DNA of 64,000 nucleotides from Paraburkholderia nodosa (lineage in GTDB: Bacteria; Pseudomonadota; Gammaproteobacteria; Burkholderiales; Burkholderiaceae): contig NZ_MCNV01000030.1 of assembly GCF_001718195.1 (NCBI RefSeq), positions 1 through 64,000 of the forward strand, in the 5' to 3' direction. A model generated the notes under the pieces. It worked only from the letters and a program-made list of their open reading frames with translations. It did no database searches and was not told the DNA's origin. How positions within the stretch are numbered: position 1 is the first letter of the stretch; every line of letters starts with the position of its first letter. Positions 46,242 to 54,946 of this stretch are shown here, piece after piece. Position numbers and translations under genes: made by a program.

Positions 46242-47807
46242 TCAGTGACGGAAGTGGCGGATGCCCGTCATCACCATCGCGATGTTGTGCTCGTCGGCGG
46301 CGGCGATCACTTCGTCGTCGCGCATCGAGCCGCCCGGCTGGATCACGCAGGTCGCGCCCGCGTTCACCACCACGTCGAGGCCGTCGCGGAACGGGAAGAA
46401 CGCGTCCGAGGCGACTGCCGTGCCCGCGAGCTTGAGGCCCGCGTTTTCGGCCTTGATGCTGGCGATGCGCGCCGAGTCCACGCGGCTCATCTGGCCCGCG
46501 CCGACGCCCATCGTCATGCCGTTCGCGCAGAACACGATGGCGTTCGACTTCACGAACTTCGCGACGCGCCATGCGAACAGCAGGTCGTCCATTTCCTTCG
46601 GCGTCGGGTGGCGCTTCGTCACCACGCGCAGTTCGTGCGGCTGCACGTTCTTCGCGTCGAGCGATTGCACGAGCAGGCCGCCGCCCACGCGCTTCAGATC
46701 GAATGCGTTATGGCCGTCGCCCAACGCGATCTCGAGCAGACGCACGTTCTGCTTCGCGGCGAACACGGCCTTCGCGGCTTCCGAGAACGACGGCGCGATC
46801 AGCACTTCGACGAACTGCTTGGCGACAGCCCGCGCCGCAACTTCGTCCACTTCGCGGTTGAACGCGATGATGCCGCCGAACGCCGAGGTCGGGTCGGTCT
46901 GGAACGCCTTCGAGTAGGCTTCGAGCGCGTTCGCGCCGATCGCCACGCCGCACGGATTCGCGTGCTTGATGATCACGCACGCCGGGGCGTCGAACGTCTT
47001 CACGCATTCCCATGCCGCGTCCGAGTCGGCGATGTTGTTGTACGACAGTTCCTTGCCCTGCAGTTGCGTGTAGTTCGCGAGCGCGCCGGCGGGCGTCGTG
47101 AGGTCGCGGTAGAACGCGGCGCTCTGGTGCGGGTTTTCGCCGTAGCGCAGGTCCTGGACCTTGTCGAACGCGAGGTTCAGCACGGCCGGGTAGGTGTTGC
47201 GCGACTTGTGCTCGAGCGCTTCGGTGAGGCTCGTGAGGTAATTCGTGATCGCGCCGTCGTATTGCGCCGTGTGCGAGAACACCTTGGTCGCGAGGCGGAA
47301 GTTCGTGGCATAGCTCACGCTGTTGCCGTTCGCGCGCATTTCTTCCAGCACCAACGCGTAGTCGGCCGGGTCGACCACCACGGTCACGTCGCGATGGTTC
47401 TTCGCCGCCGAGCGCAGCATGGTCGGGCCGCCGATATCGATGTTCTCGATTGCGTCTTCGAGCGAGCACTCTTCCTTCGAGATCGTCTGGACGAACGGGT
47501 AGAGGTTCACGACGAGCAGGTCGATCGTCGGGATATCGTGCTTTTCGAGCGCGGCCATGTGCTCGGGCAGGTCGCGGCGCGCGAGGATGCCGCCGTGCAC
47601 CTTCGGGTGCAGCGTTTTCACGCGCCCATCGAGCATTTCCGGGAAGCCGGTGTAGTCGGCCACTTCGGTGACGGAAAGGCCCGCGTCCGCGAGCAGTTTC
47701 GCGGTGCCGCCGGTCGAGAGGATCTTGACGCCGAGGTCTGACAGCGACTTCGCGAAGTCGACGATGCCGGCCTTATCGGAAACGGAGATGAGCGCTTGCC
47801 TGATCAT
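46242..47807 (-). CDS. purH: Bifunctional AICAR transformylase/IMP cyclohydrolase
   Basis: A 521-residue PurH carrying the last two steps of IMP synthesis. The N-terminal IMP cyclohydrolase (about 1-195) starts MIRQALISVSDKAGIVDFAK and contains LSTGGTAKLLADAG and KTLHPKVHGGILARRD. The C-terminal AICAR transformylase has LSYNNIADSDAAWECV, IIKHANPCGVAIG and the final GATCVIQPGGSMRDDEVI. Length is standard. It follows fis by 70 bases. Confidence 0.97.
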   Translation of the reverse strand: MIRQALISVSDKAGIVDFAKSLSDLGVKILSTGGTAKLLADAGLSVTEVADYTGFPEMLDGRVKTLHPKVHGGILARRDLPEHMAALEKHDIPTIDLLVVNLYPFVQTISKEECSLEDAIENIDIGGPTMLRSAAKNHRDVTVVVDPADYALVLEEMRANGNSVSYATNFRLATKVFSHTAQYDGAITNYLTSLTEALEHKSRNTYPAVLNLAFDKVQDLRYGENPHQSAAFYRDLTTPAGALANYTQLQGKELSYNNIADSDAAWECVKTFDAPACVIIKHANPCGVAIGANALEAYSKAFQTDPTSAFGGIIAFNREVDEVAARAVAKQFVEVLIAPSFSEAAKAVFAAKQNVRLLEIALGDGHNAFDLKRVGGGLLVQSLDAKNVQPHELRVVTKRHPTPKEMDDLLFAWRVAKFVKSNAIVFCANGMTMGVGAGQMSRVDSARIASIKAENAGLKLAGTAVASDAFFPFRDGLDVVVNAGATCVIQPGGSMRDDEVIAAADEHNIAMVMTGIRHFRH

Positions 47808-47877
47808 GATGGGTAACGAGGTAGATTGCCGAGAGATCGAGGGGGCTGCGCCGAAGGTCCAGAAAAACGCAGCGGCG

Positions 47878-48111
47878 TTACAGCAGGCCGTGCTGCTGGA
47901 GCTTCTTGCGCAGCGTGTTGCGGTTGATGCCGAGATACTCGGCGGCGAGCGACTGATTGCCGCCTGCCTGCTCGAGCACCACCTCGAGCATCGGTTTTTC
48001 GACGCACGCCATCACCATTTCGTAGACGTCGTGCGGATTGCTGCCGTCGAGGTCCTGGAAGTAGATGCCAAGGCTCTCGCGGACGGATTGTTCGATGTTG
48101 TGCTTGCTCAT
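47878..48111 (-). CDS. fis: DNA-binding protein Fis
   Basis: A 77-residue Fis homologue, a nucleoid protein and growth-phase regulator. The C-terminal helix-turn-helix is clear (MLEVVLEQAGGNQSLAAEYLGINRNTLRKK in two blocks). The N-terminal arm is shorter than in E. coli Fis (98 residues), as usual in betaproteobacteria. Its ATG overlaps the dusB stop (TCAT on the plus strand), so it is translationally coupled to dusB, the same pairing as in enterobacteria. Confidence 0.93.
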   Translation of the reverse strand: MSKHNIEQSVRESLGIYFQDLDGSNPHDVYEMVMACVEKPMLEVVLEQAGGNQSLAAEYLGINRNTLRKKLQQHGLL

Positions 48112-49175
48112 GCTGCCAGTCGATCGGTTGATTCGTCGCTGCCGTCGCTGTCGTTGTTCTCGTCGTCGACGTAGACGAGGCGCTCGGAGCGCGCCTTCTG
48201 TTCGTCGAAGAACTGATTGACGGCGACGAGCTGCTCGCGCGTGGTGTCCAGCGTATTCATGCGGTGCCGGAACGTGTTGGCGCCGCAAAGGCCGCGAGTG
48301 TACCAGCCGATATGCTTGCGCGCAGTACGCACGCCCGTAAATTCACCGTAAAAAGCGTAGTGGTCCTCCAGATGCTCGTTCATGATCGACTGGATTTCGT
48401 CTACGCGCGGGGCCGGCAGCTGCTCGCCCGTCGCCAGGAAATGCTCGATTTCGCGGAACAGCCACGGGCGCCCCTGCGCCGCGCGGCCGATCATGATGGC
48501 GTCGGCGCCCGTGAGTGCGAGGACCTCGCGCGCCTTTTGCGGCGACGTAATGTCGCCGTTCGCGACCACCGGAATGCGCGCGGCGGCCTTCACCGCGGCA
48601 ATCGTTTCGTACTCCGCTTCACCGTGATAGAGATCGGCGCGCGTGCGGCCGTGCACGGTGAGCATGGCGATGCCGCTTTCTTCGGCAATGCGCGCGATGG
48701 TAAGTGCGTTGCGGTTGTCGCGGTCCCAGCCCGTGCGGATCTTGAGCGTGACGGGCACGGCGTCGGGGCCCACGCCCACGGCGTCGACCACGGCCTTGAC
48801 GATGCGCGCGACGAGCGGCTCGTTCTGCAAGAGCGCCGAGCCGGCCGCGACGTTGCAGACCTTCTTGGCCGGGCAGCCCATGTTGATGTCGATGATCTGC
48901 GCGCCGTTCGCGACGTTGTAGCGCGCGGCTTCGGCCATCATTGCCGGATCGGCCCCGGCGATCTGCACCGAGATCGGTTCCACTTCGCCCGCGTGATTGG
49001 CGCGGCGCATGGTCTTTTCGCTCTTCCAGAGCTGCGCGTTGGACGCGACCATTTCGGAGACCGCATAGCCCGCGCCGAGGCGCTTGCACAGCTGGCGGAA
49101 CGGCCTGTCCGTGACACCCGCCATGGGGGCGACGAACAGGTTGTTACGCAAGGTGTGACGGCCGATAGTGAACAT
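48108..49175 (-). CDS. dusB: tRNA-dihydrouridine synthase B
   Basis: A 355-residue FMN-dependent enzyme that reduces uridine in the tRNA D-loop. FVAPMAGVTDRPFRQLCKRL and the active-site cysteine in INMGCPAKKVCN are typical. So are LKIRTGWD, HGRTRADLYHGEA and IGRAAQGRPWLFREI. The start MFTIGRHTL is used; the frame remains open upstream without conservation. The C-terminal tail is acidic (DDENNDSDGSDES). Operon with fis. Confidence 0.94.
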   Translation of the reverse strand: MFTIGRHTLRNNLFVAPMAGVTDRPFRQLCKRLGAGYAVSEMVASNAQLWKSEKTMRRANHAGEVEPISVQIAGADPAMMAEAARYNVANGAQIIDINMGCPAKKVCNVAAGSALLQNEPLVARIVKAVVDAVGVGPDAVPVTLKIRTGWDRDNRNALTIARIAEESGIAMLTVHGRTRADLYHGEAEYETIAAVKAAARIPVVANGDITSPQKAREVLALTGADAIMIGRAAQGRPWLFREIEHFLATGEQLPAPRVDEIQSIMNEHLEDHYAFYGEFTGVRTARKHIGWYTRGLCGANTFRHRMNTLDTTREQLVAVNQFFDEQKARSERLVYVDDENNDSDGSDESTDRLAA

Positions 49176-49366
49176 GACGCGCGGGCGAGGCCGGTACCGC
49201 GATCCGGATGGCAATCCGGCCGGCGCGGCGATCGGCGTGAACTTGAAAAAGGGGAAACGCATATTTTAGCGTAAGCGCGATGCGAGGTCGCGCTGCGCGG
49301 ACCCTGGTCTTGTCCCGGAGCGGCGTTGCCGCGCTCAAAGAAAAGCGATGCGACCCTTAGTTCGCC

Positions 49367-50656
49367 TCAACGCCGCTGCCCGAACATCATCTGCCGCGCG
49401 AGCGCCGTTTTCACGGGCGGTGCGAATTCGAGCGCCGTGAGCGCGAGCCCGCGCAGCGTGGCGAGTGGGCCGAAATCGACGGTGAACAAGCGGGCGAGCG
49501 TATCCGTCGCGCCGATCGTCATGCGGCGGTCGAACGCGCGACGGCCGGCGAACTCGGCGAGTGCGCGCGGCGTGGCACCGTGCTGCGCGAGCGAATCGGC
49601 GAGCGCGTGGGCGTCGCGCAGACCGAGATTGAGACCCTGGCCCGCCACGGGATGCAGTGTTTGGGCCGCATTGCCGACCGCCGCGATGCGGCCGTGGCCG
49701 CAAACGAGGGCGTCGAGCGCGTTCAGGCCGAGCGCAAAGGCCGCGCGGCCGTGAACATGCGTGAAGCGGCCCATGCGCGCCCCGAACGCCACGCCGAGTT
49801 CGGCGAGGAAATCGGCGTCCGAAAGCTGCGCGCGGCGCTCGGCCTGCGCCGGGGAGCAGCACCACACCAGCGCGTAATCCGCGCCGCGCACGCCGCCCAT
49901 CGGCAGGAGCGCGATCGGGCCTTCGCTGGTGAAGCGCTCCCACGCGACGTGCGGTTGCGGGGCAGCTAGCGTCACCACGCCGACCAGCGCCGTTTGCCCG
50001 TAGTCGCGCGTCCGTTTGGTTTCGGCGGCCGGCAGTGCGGCCTTGGCATCGGCTTCGTCGGCCTCTTCTGCATCGTCTTGCGCGTCGCGTGGCGGCGGCG
50101 TGCGATACAGGCCGCCCTCGGCGTTCACGAGGATACGCGTGCGCAGATGGCGCTCGACGCCCGCGCTCACGACCGGCAGCGTCACGCCGTCGTTCTCCAC
50201 GACGGGATCGTGCGCCTGCGTGTGATGCAGCCAGTGCACCCGCGTGCCGCGCACGGCCTGCGCAAGCGCCTGAACGATCGCGCCGTAGCGCGCCACGTAG
50301 CCGAGCGCGGGCAAGTCGTAATCGTGGCGGTCGATCAGCGTGCGCCCGAAATGGCCGCGCTGCGAAACATGGATGCGCTCGATGGGCGTCGCGTCGTGCG
50401 GCCACGCGAGCGCTTCGAGCAGCGTGCGGCTGCCCTGCGAAACGGCGATGGCGCGCGGATCGCCGGCGCTGTCCTCGGGTTCGCGCGCGTCGATCAGCGC
50501 AATCGAGAGCCCTTGCGTGGCGCTGCGCCGCGCGAGCCAACCTGCGAGCGCGAGACCTACCGGCCCCGCGCCGACGATCGTCACATCGTGGTCGAATTGA
50601 GCGGGCGCGTTCGCGCCGGTGGGAGTGTCGTTCGCGCTGCCGGAAACTGCGTTCAT
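49367..50656 (-). CDS. ubiH: UbiH-type FAD-dependent ubiquinone biosynthesis hydroxylase
   Basis: A 429-residue flavin monooxygenase of the UbiH/UbiF/VisC family, which hydroxylates the ubiquinone ring. The N-terminal FAD motif GAGPVG is at residues 29-34. The second FAD motif reads VGNAAQTLHPVAGQGLNLGL, with Asn where many paralogues have Asp; this is the UbiH form. A loop of acidic/alanine residues near 196-210 is longer than usual. It lies 51 bases downstream of pepP, a classical pairing (pepP-ubiH) also found in E. coli. Confidence 0.87.
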   Translation of the reverse strand: MNAVSGSANDTPTGANAPAQFDHDVTIVGAGPVGLALAGWLARRSATQGLSIALIDAREPEDSAGDPRAIAVSQGSRTLLEALAWPHDATPIERIHVSQRGHFGRTLIDRHDYDLPALGYVARYGAIVQALAQAVRGTRVHWLHHTQAHDPVVENDGVTLPVVSAGVERHLRTRILVNAEGGLYRTPPPRDAQDDAEEADEADAKAALPAAETKRTRDYGQTALVGVVTLAAPQPHVAWERFTSEGPIALLPMGGVRGADYALVWCCSPAQAERRAQLSDADFLAELGVAFGARMGRFTHVHGRAAFALGLNALDALVCGHGRIAAVGNAAQTLHPVAGQGLNLGLRDAHALADSLAQHGATPRALAEFAGRRAFDRRMTIGATDTLARLFTVDFGPLATLRGLALTALEFAPPVKTALARQMMFGQRR

Positions 50657-50707
50657 GTCGTTTGCTTCGCTTCGTGTGGAATCTTCGCGTCTGCGTTTCC
50701 GTCTGCG

Positions 50708-52195
50708 TCAGGCGCCGCGTTGCGCGCCCTGCATGAGCGCTTCGATTTCATCGGCGGCAACGGGCACGCCGCGCGTGATCAGCTCGCAGCCCGTTTCGGT
50801 GACGATGGCGTCGTCCTCGATGCGGATGCCGATGTCCCAGTAGCGCTCGGGCACGTCCTCGGCCGCGCGGATGTAGAGACCCGGCTCGATCGTGAGCGTC
50901 ATGCCGGCGCGCAGCGTGCGCCACGGCGGCGGGGCGTCGGGCTTGTCTGCGCTTGCCTTAACGCCACGTTCGCCGCGTTCACGATAATCGCCCGCGTCGT
51001 GCACATCCATGCCGAGCCAGTGCCCGGTGCGATGCATATAGAAGCGCGCGTAGGCGCGCTCGGTAATCACGTCGTCGACGCTCGCAAAGCGCTGCCGGTC
51101 GATGATGCCGGTATCGAGCAGCCCCTGCGCGAGTACGCGCACCGCGGCGTCATGCGGCGCCTCGAAATTCACGCCGGCGCGCGTGGCGTCGATCGCGGCC
51201 TGCTGCGCGGCGAGGACGATGTCGTACAGCTCGCGTTGCGCGCTCGTGAAGCGGCCGCTCGCGGGGAAGGTGCGGGTGATGTCCGAGGCATAGCCGTTCA
51301 ACTCGCACGCGGCGTCGATCAGCACGAGGTCGCCTTCGCGCGCCACCGCGTTGCCCGCTGGGTAGTGCAGCACGCACGCGTTCGCGCCTGCCGCGACGAT
51401 CGAGCCGTAGGCGGGCGCCTGCGCGCCGTGCTTGCGGAACGTGTAGAGCAACTCCGCCTCGATCTCGTACTCGCGCATGCCGGGCCGGCATGTCTGCATC
51501 GCGCGAACGTGCGCGAGCGCCGAAATTTTTGCGGCGCGGCGCATCGTGTCGAGTTCGTGCGCATCCTTGATCACGCGCATGTCGTCGAGCAGCGGCAGCA
51601 GGTCGTACGCGGCGGCCGGCGCCGTGACGCCGCTGCGCCCCTGCGCGCGCACCGCGTCGATCCAGCGCTTCACCTGCGCGTCGAAGCGATCGGAGGCCGC
51701 GAGCGCGTAGTGCAGCGCCGGACGGTTGGCGATGAACTGCGGGATGCGCGCATCGAGTTCGTCGGCAGGAAACGCGGCGTCGAAGCCAAACGCTTCGCGC
51801 GCGGCGTCCGGACCGAAGCGAAAGCCTTCCCACGTTTCGCGCTCAACGTTCTTCGCGCGGCAGAACAGAATGGCGGCGGGCTGGTTCTCGCCCGCGTTCG
51901 CGTCGAGCACGAGCAGCGCCTCGGGCTCGGTGAAGCCGGTGAGGTAGTAGAAGTAGCTGTCGTGCCGATACGGATAGTCCGCGTCGCGATTGCGCAGCGC
52001 TTCGGGCGCGGTCGGCACGAGCGCGACACCGCCGCCCTGCGCACGCAGCGCTGCAAGCACACGTTCGCGGCGCGCGCGATAGAGCGCCGCGCCGCCGTCG
52101 GGGCCGCGCTGCATGTCGGCTGCGTCGGCCACGCTGGCCGCAGGTTGGGCTTCGCTCGAGGCGGCCGGGGCGCTTTGCTTGAGGGTCGAGTCCAT
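50708..52195 (-). CDS. pepP: Xaa-Pro aminopeptidase (aminopeptidase P)
   Basis: A 495-residue M24B metallopeptidase that removes N-terminal residues preceding proline. The creatinase-type N-terminal domain is followed by the pita-bread catalytic domain. The metal ligands lie in LIDAACELNGYASDITRTF (two aspartates), HRTGHWLGMDVHD (His), TIEPGLYI (Glu) and GIRIEDD (Glu). About 35 Ala/Ser/Gln-rich residues at the N-terminus exceed the E. coli enzyme. It starts at MDSTLKQSAP and heads the leftward block pepP-ubiH-dusB-fis. Confidence 0.93.
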   Translation of the reverse strand: MDSTLKQSAPAASSEAQPAASVADAADMQRGPDGGAALYRARRERVLAALRAQGGGVALVPTAPEALRNRDADYPYRHDSYFYYLTGFTEPEALLVLDANAGENQPAAILFCRAKNVERETWEGFRFGPDAAREAFGFDAAFPADELDARIPQFIANRPALHYALAASDRFDAQVKRWIDAVRAQGRSGVTAPAAAYDLLPLLDDMRVIKDAHELDTMRRAAKISALAHVRAMQTCRPGMREYEIEAELLYTFRKHGAQAPAYGSIVAAGANACVLHYPAGNAVAREGDLVLIDAACELNGYASDITRTFPASGRFTSAQRELYDIVLAAQQAAIDATRAGVNFEAPHDAAVRVLAQGLLDTGIIDRQRFASVDDVITERAYARFYMHRTGHWLGMDVHDAGDYRERGERGVKASADKPDAPPPWRTLRAGMTLTIEPGLYIRAAEDVPERYWDIGIRIEDDAIVTETGCELITRGVPVAADEIEALMQGAQRGA

Positions 52196-52385
52196 CGTGA
52201 GATTGTAGCGCTGGCTACAAAGGCGCGCGCTGGCTCGCGGTGACCCCACCCGCGCGCCGCTATGGCCGGGTGTTGTCTCTTGCTGACATCATTTGTAGGA
52301 AAAATCCTGCACTGCAACAGACGGCGCGTCAGAAAATTACGAATCCAACGTATACTTCGGCCGGATTCCAGAAAAGGCAGGTGGT

Positions 52386-52997
52386 ATGAAACTTATCGGT
52401 TCGCTCGGCAGCCCGTATGTCCGCAAGGCGCGGATCACGCTCGCCGAAAAGAAAATCGACTACAAGCTGGTGCTCGAAAACGTGTGGGGCGAGGAAACGG
52501 CGATTCACGATTTCAACCCGCTCGGCAAGGTTCCGTGTCTCGTGATGGACGACGGCGAGGCCGTGTTCGACTCGCGCGTGATCTGCGAGTACGTCGACAT
52601 GCTCTCGCCCGTGGCCAAGCTCATTCCGCCCGCAGGACGTGAGCGCATTGAAGTGCGTTGCTGGGAGGCGCTCGCCGACGGGATGCTCGACGCCACCGTG
52701 CTGATCCGCCTCGAAGGCACGCAGCGCACGCCGGAACAGCGCAACGAGGCGTGGGTGAAGCGCCAGGAGCGCAAGATCCACGAGAGCCTCGCCGCGATGG
52801 CCAAGGGGCTCGACGGCAACCCGTGGTGCGCGGGCAACCGCTACACGATCGCGGATATTGCCGTGGGCTGCGCACTCGGCTATCTCGACTTCCGCATGCC
52901 GGAACTGAACTGGCGCGAGGCGCATCCGAATCTCGCGCGCCACTTCGAGAAGCTTTCGCAGCGTCAATCGTTCGTCGACACGGTGCCGCAAGGCTGA
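52386..52997 (+). CDS. Glutathione S-transferase family protein (YibF-like)
   Basis: A 203-residue two-domain GST. The thioredoxin-fold domain (about 1-78) opens MKLIGSLGSPYVRKARITLA and has NPLGKVPCLVMDDG and FDSRVICEYVD, the glutathione-binding Ser-containing segment. The helical domain (about 85-200) has NRYTIADIAVGCALGYLDFR. Overall it resembles E. coli YibF, a GST with unknown physiological substrate. A good -10 (TATACT near 52352) lies upstream. It ends at a bidirectional terminator. Confidence 0.88.
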   Translation: MKLIGSLGSPYVRKARITLAEKKIDYKLVLENVWGEETAIHDFNPLGKVPCLVMDDGEAVFDSRVICEYVDMLSPVAKLIPPAGRERIEVRCWEALADGMLDATVLIRLEGTQRTPEQRNEAWVKRQERKIHESLAAMAKGLDGNPWCAGNRYTIADIAVGCALGYLDFRMPELNWREAHPNLARHFEKLSQRQSFVDTVPQG

Positions 52998-53031
52998 CGT
53001 CCAGTCCATCTGCAACTGACGTGACTTAAAC

Positions 53032-53068
53032 AAAACGCCCGACGGCATGATGCGCCGTCGGGCGTTTT
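53032..53068. terminator. Bidirectional terminator after the GST gene
   Basis: AAAACGCCCGACGGC (53032-53046) and GCCGTCGGGCGTTTT (53054-53068) form a perfect 15-base-pair stem with a 7-base loop. It serves two converging genes. Confidence 0.75.
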
Positions 53069-53092
53069 CGTTCAAGCCGCGGATCGCCTTCC

Positions 53093-54700
53093 TCAGACGA
53101 TCTTTTCCTCGGCCGGCGCGAACGAATCGCTGCGTGCAACCGGCCACCACTTCTCGTACAGCTGATAGCGATAGCGGCCTTCGAGCAGATCGCCGGGCTT
53201 CAGGTACTTGAGCAGTTCCGACATCAGCTTTACTTCATACGACGACACGCGCCGCACGATGTGATGCGCGCGCAGATCCGATGGGCTCGCGAGACCCGCG
53301 GCCTGAATCAGCTCCTGCAGCGCGTGCAGCGTGTTGTGGTGGAAGTTGAAGACGCGCTCGCCCTTGTCCGGCACGTTCAGCGCGCGCTGGCGCACGGGGT
53401 CTTGCGTGGCGACGCCGGTGGGGCAGCGGTCCGAGTGGCACTTCTGCGCCTGGATGCAGCCGACGGCGAACATGAAGCCGCGCGCCGAGTTCACCCAGTC
53501 CGCGCCGATCGCGAGCGTGCGCGCGATATCGAACGCCGTGATGATCTTGCCGCTCGCACCGATCCTGATCTTGTCGCGCAGGCCGATGCCCACGAGCGTG
53601 TTGTGCACGAGAAGCAGCCCTTCCTGCAGGGGCGTGCCGATGTGATCGGTGAACTCGAGCGGCGCTGCGCCCGTGCCGCCTTCCGCGCCGTCCACGACGA
53701 TGAAGTCGGGCAGGATGCCGGTTTCCAGCATCGCCTTGGCGATGCCGAAAAACTCCCACGGATGGCCGATGCACAGCTTGAAGCCCGTGGGTTTGCCGCC
53801 CGAGAGCTTGCGCAGGCGCTCGATGAATTCGAGCAGGCCGCGCGGCGTGGAGAACTCCGAATGGCGCGCAGGCGAGACGCAATCCTTGCCGATGGGAATG
53901 CCGCGCGTTTCGGCGATCTCGGGCGTGACCTTGGCCGCGAGCAGCATGCCGCCGTGGCCAGGCTTCGCGCCTTGCGAGAGCTTCACCTCGATCATCTTCA
54001 CCTGCGGCTCGTTCGCGAGGCGCTGGAATTTTTCGGCGCTGAAGGTGCCGTCGTCGTTGCGGCAGCCGAAGTAGCCCGAGGCGATCTCCCAGATGATGTC
54101 GCCGCCATTTTCGCGGTGATATTTCGACATCGAGCCTTCGCCGGTGTCGTGCGCGAAGCCGCCTTTCTTCGCGCCCATATTGAGCGCGCGGATGGCATTC
54201 GCGGACAGCGCGCCGAAGCTCATCGCCGAGATGTTGAAGATCGACATCGAGTACGGTTGCGCGCGGTTGGCGCCCACGAGCACGCGGAAGTCGCTGCCTG
54301 CGAGCTTCGTCGGCGCGAGCGAATGGCTGATCCACTCGTGGCCCACGGCCTTCACGTCGAGTTCGGTGCCGTACGGGCGGCTGTCCACCGCGTTCTTCGC
54401 GCGTTGGTAGACGAGGCTGCGCTGGGCGAGCGAGAACGGCTTTTCGTCGGTGTCGTCCTCGACGAAGTACTGGCGGATCTCGGGCCGCACGAACTCGAAC
54501 AGGAAGCGCAGATGACCCCAGATCGGGTAGTTGCGCAGGATCGCGTGGCGCTCCTGGAACATGTCGTAGAGGCCGAGCGCGACGAGCAGCGCGGGCACGA
54601 TCATGCAGTACCACGACAGGCGATGGAGCGCGGCAGCGGCGGCACAGGCCGCGAGCAGCAGCACCGCGCCCCACATGGCGAGATAACGTCGGGAAAACAT
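53093..54700 (-). CDS. FMN-binding glutamate-synthase-family protein, membrane-anchored
   Basis: A 535-residue protein with two hydrophobic segments near the N-terminus (about 7-25 and 30-46), followed by a domain homologous to the FMN/synthase half of glutamate synthase. Key segments are FNISAMSFGALSANAIRALN, HDTGEGSMSKYHRENGGDI, EVKLSQGAKPGHGGMLLAAK and VVDGAEGGTGAAPLEF. A cysteine region reads CIQAQKCHSDRCPTGVATQD. It lacks the glutaminase and GXGXG beta-helix halves of GltB, so it cannot make glutamate from glutamine alone. Relatives in many proteobacteria are uncharacterised. GAGGAG lies upstream of the chosen start. Confidence 0.85.
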   Translation of the reverse strand: MFSRRYLAMWGAVLLLAACAAAAALHRLSWYCMIVPALLVALGLYDMFQERHAILRNYPIWGHLRFLFEFVRPEIRQYFVEDDTDEKPFSLAQRSLVYQRAKNAVDSRPYGTELDVKAVGHEWISHSLAPTKLAGSDFRVLVGANRAQPYSMSIFNISAMSFGALSANAIRALNMGAKKGGFAHDTGEGSMSKYHRENGGDIIWEIASGYFGCRNDDGTFSAEKFQRLANEPQVKMIEVKLSQGAKPGHGGMLLAAKVTPEIAETRGIPIGKDCVSPARHSEFSTPRGLLEFIERLRKLSGGKPTGFKLCIGHPWEFFGIAKAMLETGILPDFIVVDGAEGGTGAAPLEFTDHIGTPLQEGLLLVHNTLVGIGLRDKIRIGASGKIITAFDIARTLAIGADWVNSARGFMFAVGCIQAQKCHSDRCPTGVATQDPVRQRALNVPDKGERVFNFHHNTLHALQELIQAAGLASPSDLRAHHIVRRVSSYEVKLMSELLKYLKPGDLLEGRYRYQLYEKWWPVARSDSFAPAEEKIV

Positions 54701-54884
54701 TGGGGGGAACTCCTCGAACTTGATGTAATGCGCGCGCCTGCTCTCCTCTTGTGAAGGGGCGGCGCGCGTGAGCCGCGCGGTTGCTGGGCGCGGCTTGCGG
54801 GAATGATGCCGCAAGTTCGTGAAACTGGCAGGCAAGCGGGCAGTGTCGTTCGAGCGGCCTGTGGGAGGCTTCAAAAGTCGGATA

Positions 54885-54909
54885 AAAAACGCGGCGCCCA
54901 GGGCGCCGC
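54885..54909 (-). terminator. Rho-independent terminator after mnmA
   Basis: On the minus strand a GCGGCG/CGCCGC stem with a short GC-rich loop is followed by GTTTTTTATCC. It lies 38-62 bases beyond the mnmA stop. Confidence 0.55.
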
Positions 54910-54946
54910 GCGGTGTTTCCTTACGTTTTGCCTGACGCAGCTTGCG

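Noticed and set aside
53235..54754. Large frames on both strands over the glutamate-synthase-like gene
   Set aside because: They have no domain content and overlap fully with a frame carrying clear FMN-domain motifs.
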